This document shows positions 38,587 through 40,718 of a stretch of 40,718 bases of DNA, piece after piece (position 1 is the first letter of the stretch; every line of letters starts with the position of its first letter). Location of the stretch: the NCBI RefSeq assembly GCF_900111885.1, contig NZ_FOKG01000033.1:1-40718 (forward strand), given 5' to 3'. This DNA is from Amycolatopsis marina (GTDB lineage Bacteria; Actinomycetota; Actinomycetes; Mycobacteriales; Pseudonocardiaceae). A model generated the notes under the pieces. It searched no databases, was not told the DNA's origin, and worked only from the letters and a program-made list of their open reading frames with translations. A program made the translations under genes and the position numbers.

Positions 38587-39846
38587 ATGGAGGACTGGGC
38601 GGAGATCCGCCGGCTGTCTCGGGCGGAGGGCATGGCGATCAAGGCCATCGCCCGCCGGTTGGGCATCGCGAGGAACACGGTGAAGCGCGCGTTGGCCGCG
38701 CATGAGCCCCCTCGCTACGAACGGGCGAGGAAGGGGTCGATCGTGGACGCGGTCGAGCCGCAGGTCAGGGCGTTGCTCCGGGAGTTCCCGGACATGCCTT
38801 CGACGGTGATCATGGAACGGATCGGGTGGACACGCGGCAAGACCGTGCTATTCGACCGGATCCAGCAGCTACGACCGTTGTTCACCCCACCCGATCCGGC
38901 GTCCCGGACGGAGTACCAGCCCGGCGAGTTGGCGCAGTGTGACCTGTGGTTCCCGCCGGTGGACGTGCCGTTGGGGTTCGGGCAACTCGGCCGACCACCG
39001 GTGCTGGTCATGGTATGCGGTTACTCGCGGGTGATGACCGCGAGGATGATTCCGTCTCGCCAAGCCCCGGACCTGTTGGCCGGGCACTGGAGCGTGATCT
39101 CCGGAATGGGTCGTGTTCCCCGGAAATTGGTATGGGACAACGAGTCCGCCGTTGGCCAGTGGCGGGGCGGCAAACCGGTACTGACCGAGGCGATGAACGC
39201 CTTCCGCGGAACGTTGGGGATCACGGTCATCCAGTGCCGCCCGGCCGATCCCGAGGCGAAAGGCTTGGTGGAACGGGCAAACGGCTATCTGGAGACCTCG
39301 TTCTTGCCCGGACGTCGCTTCGGGTCACCGGCGGAGTTCAACCTCCAGTTGGATGAGTGGCTGGTGCGGGCCAACACCCGCCAGCACCGCCGGCTGGGGT
39401 GCCGCCCGATCGACCGGTGGGAGGCTGACCGGGCCGCGATGGTGGTCCTGCCGCCGGTCGCTCCAGCGGCCGGGTGGCGGTTGGCGACCCGCCTACCCCG
39501 GGATCACTACATACGTCTGGACTCGAATGACTATTCCGTGCACCCGGCCGCGGTCGGCCGTCGGGTCGAGGTGATCGCCGATCTCGACCTGGTGCGGGTC
39601 AGCTGCGCCGGTCAGGTGGTGGCCGACCATCCGCGATGTTGGGCTGATCACCAGACCATCACCGACCCCGGTCACGCCCAGGCCGCCGCCATGATGCGGC
39701 GAGCACGCCACCTGGCCGAGCACCGGTCGGCGGACACACCGGTCGAGCATCGCGACCTGGCCGACTATGACCGCCTTCTCGATCTGGATGCCCCCGCCTC
39801 GTTTGGCGAGAACACCGACAACACCGACCGTAAGGGGGTGGCGTGA
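38587..39846 (+). CDS. istA: IS21 transposase IstA (419 aa)
   Basis: ATG 38587 is 8 bases after AGGAGG. The GTG at 38578 overlaps that site. An N-terminal HTH (EIRRLSRAEGMAIKAIARRL, then GIARNTVKRAL) is followed by an integrase core with the DDE residues: Asp 119 in ELAQCDLWF, Asp 184 in KLVWDNESA and Glu 229 in GLVERANGYLE. The C-terminal part has the beta-barrel-like region DHYIRLDSNDYSVHP typical of IstA. All motifs are intact. The stop overlaps the istB start. Confidence 0.95.
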   Translation: MEDWAEIRRLSRAEGMAIKAIARRLGIARNTVKRALAAHEPPRYERARKGSIVDAVEPQVRALLREFPDMPSTVIMERIGWTRGKTVLFDRIQQLRPLFTPPDPASRTEYQPGELAQCDLWFPPVDVPLGFGQLGRPPVLVMVCGYSRVMTARMIPSRQAPDLLAGHWSVISGMGRVPRKLVWDNESAVGQWRGGKPVLTEAMNAFRGTLGITVIQCRPADPEAKGLVERANGYLETSFLPGRRFGSPAEFNLQLDEWLVRANTRQHRRLGCRPIDRWEADRAAMVVLPPVAPAAGWRLATRLPRDHYIRLDSNDYSVHPAAVGRRVEVIADLDLVRVSCAGQVVADHPRCWADHQTITDPGHAQAAAMMRRARHLAEHRSADTPVEHRDLADYDRLLDLDAPASFGENTDNTDRKGVA

Positions 39847-40643
39847 TGGCCGCCAAGACCGCGAACACCAACGGGCGCAATGTTTCTAGCGAGATCGCCT
39901 ATCTTGCTCGCGCGTTGAAGGCGCCATCGCTGGCCGGCGCGGTGGAACGCCTGGCCGAGCGGGCACGGGCCGAGTCATGGTCGCACGAAGAGTTCCTGGC
40001 CGCGTGTCTGCAACGCGAGGTCGCCGCCCGGGAGTCCCACGGCGGCGAGGGTCGTATCCGAGCGGCTCGGTTCCCTGCCCGCAAGTCGTTGGAGGAGTTC
40101 GATTTCGACCACCAACGCTCCCTCAAGCGCGAGACCATCACCCATCTCGGGACGCTGGATTTCGTTGCCGGGAAAGAGAATGTGGTGTTTCTTGGTCCGC
40201 CTGGAACCGGTAAGACCCACCTGTCGATCGGTTTGGGTATCCGGGCGTGCCAGGCCGGGCACCGGGTCGCGTTCGCCACGGCCGCCGAGTGGGTCGCGCG
40301 TCTGGCCGATGCCCATCACGCCGGCCGGCTTCAGCAGGAACTAGTCAAGCTCGGCCGAGTCCCGTTGATCATTGTCGACGAGGTGGGCTACATCCCGTTC
40401 GAGGCCGAGGCGGCGAACCTGTTCTTCCAGCTCGTCTCGTCCCGCTACGAGCGGGCCTCGTTGATCGTGACCAGCAACAAGCCCTTCGGCCGATGGGGCG
40501 AGGTGTTCGGCGACGACGTCGTGGCCGCCGCCATGATCGACCGCCTCGTGCATCACGCCGAGGTCGTCTCGATGAAGGGAGACAGCTACCGGCTGAAAGA
40601 CCGCGACCTGGGCCGCGTCCCAGCAGCCAAAACCAGCGACTAA
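39846..40643 (+). CDS. istB: IS21 helper ATPase IstB (265 aa)
   Basis: ATG 39846 overlaps the istA stop (TGATG). A GTG at 39843 is also possible. AAA+ ATPase: helical N-terminus, FLGPPGTGKTHLSIGLG Walker A at about 115-131, Walker B LIIVDEVGYIPFE, sensor region LIVTSNKPFGRWGEVFGDD, and AAMIDRLVHHAEVVSMKGDS. This is the standard IstB/DnaC-like length and order. It works with IstA in target selection and transposition. Intact. Confidence 0.95.
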   Translation: MAAKTANTNGRNVSSEIAYLARALKAPSLAGAVERLAERARAESWSHEEFLAACLQREVAARESHGGEGRIRAARFPARKSLEEFDFDHQRSLKRETITHLGTLDFVAGKENVVFLGPPGTGKTHLSIGLGIRACQAGHRVAFATAAEWVARLADAHHAGRLQQELVKLGRVPLIIVDEVGYIPFEAEAANLFFQLVSSRYERASLIVTSNKPFGRWGEVFGDDVVAAAMIDRLVHHAEVVSMKGDSYRLKDRDLGRVPAAKTSD

Positions 40644-40662
40644 CCAAGATCCATCAACCACG

Positions 40663-40718
40663 GGAGGTGGTCAGTTTTCACCCGGAACAGGGTGGTCAGT
40701 TTTCGAGCGGCGTTGACA
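40663..40718. repeat. IS21 right terminal region
   Basis: Reverse complement shows GAAAACTGACCACC twice, at the same offsets as the left end at 38509-38564. Terminal TGTCA matches TGTC at the left end for four bases. Confidence 0.85.

Larger units (their letters stand above)
38509..40718 (+). mobile_element. Complete IS21-family insertion sequence (2210 bp)
   Basis: The left end, TGTCGCCACCGGG at 38509, and the right end, ...CGTTGACA at 40718, are inverted and share a 56-base terminal region (38509-38564 and 40663-40718). Both contain GAAAACTGACC at the same offset (15-25) and a second copy ending CTGACCACCTCC at 44-56. Such multiple terminal repeats and TG...CA ends are IS21 traits. istA and istB lie inside with overlapping ends. 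The window stops at the right end, so a target duplication cannot be checked. Confidence 0.9.

Noticed and set aside
1..40718. tRNA genes, rRNA genes and CRISPR arrays
   Set aside because: I looked for T-loop motifs and evenly spaced repeats. None found beyond the 10-bp tandem array at 24245.

Overview
The window is a high-GC actinobacterial chromosome segment. The GTG starts, GTGA/ATGA gene overlaps, WhiJ-type XRE plus DUF397 pairs, XRE-NB-ARC-TPR and XRE-TPR regulators and a reduced tad-type pilus locus point to a Pseudonocardiales-like or Streptomyces-like filamentous actinomycete. The genus cannot be fixed from sequence alone. It is an accessory-rich region. The left edge lies inside an IS110-type transposase and the right edge ends on the terminal inverted repeat of a complete IS21-type element.

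Layout. (1) 1-1803: IS110 transposase tail, two very small Cys-containing genes, then about 900 bases without a gene but with two hairpins. (2) 1804-5258 (minus): a 1006-residue membrane-anchored protein with LysM and C-terminal winged-helix/BTAD domains, coupled to a 145-residue partner. (3) 5300-10560 (plus): a probable mobile unit of tyrosine recombinase, small HTH protein and a 766-residue recombinase-like protein with sixteen CxxC pairs, carrying a MerR-type regulator and a YnfA-family membrane protein. (4) 10495-19733 (minus): a tad/Flp-type pilus and secretion cluster of lipoprotein, secreted protein, CpaB/SAF, TadZ-like ATPase, TadA, TadB, TadC, pilin-like peptide, TadE, an unknown membrane protein, TadE and TadG-like. 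A prepilin peptidase is divergent at 19953. Region 3 appears to have been inserted into this cluster, separating it from region 2.

(5) 20645-24304: a small unknown gene and a graveyard of tyrosine-integrase C-terminal fragments around a DUF6228 gene, consistent with a local inversion, then a GNAT gene with a probable single-base frameshift. (6) 24305-29751: an XRE-NB-ARC-TPR regulator preceded by tandem 10-bp CACGTGATTT repeats, convergent with an ABC exporter operon led by a small secreted Cys-containing protein. (7) 30514-31303: an Imm1-type immunity protein and a small helical protein with no toxin gene between them. (8) 31620-34619 (minus): seven short, mostly overlapping genes. Three appear to share the tail motif of primase-polymerase N-terminal domains, and one is DUF6624-like. 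They diverge from a WhiJ-like XRE/DUF5753 gene and its DUF397 partner across an AT-rich palindromic island. (9) 36296-38384: an XRE-TPR regulator followed directly by a short-chain dehydrogenase. (10) 38509-40718: the IS21-type element with istA and istB.

The best candidates for something undescribed are the seven-gene operon with its divergent XRE/DUF397 control pair, and the recombinase/HTH/sixteen-CxxC module with its metal-type MerR cargo. All function calls come from reading translated sequence by eye. No database search was run.
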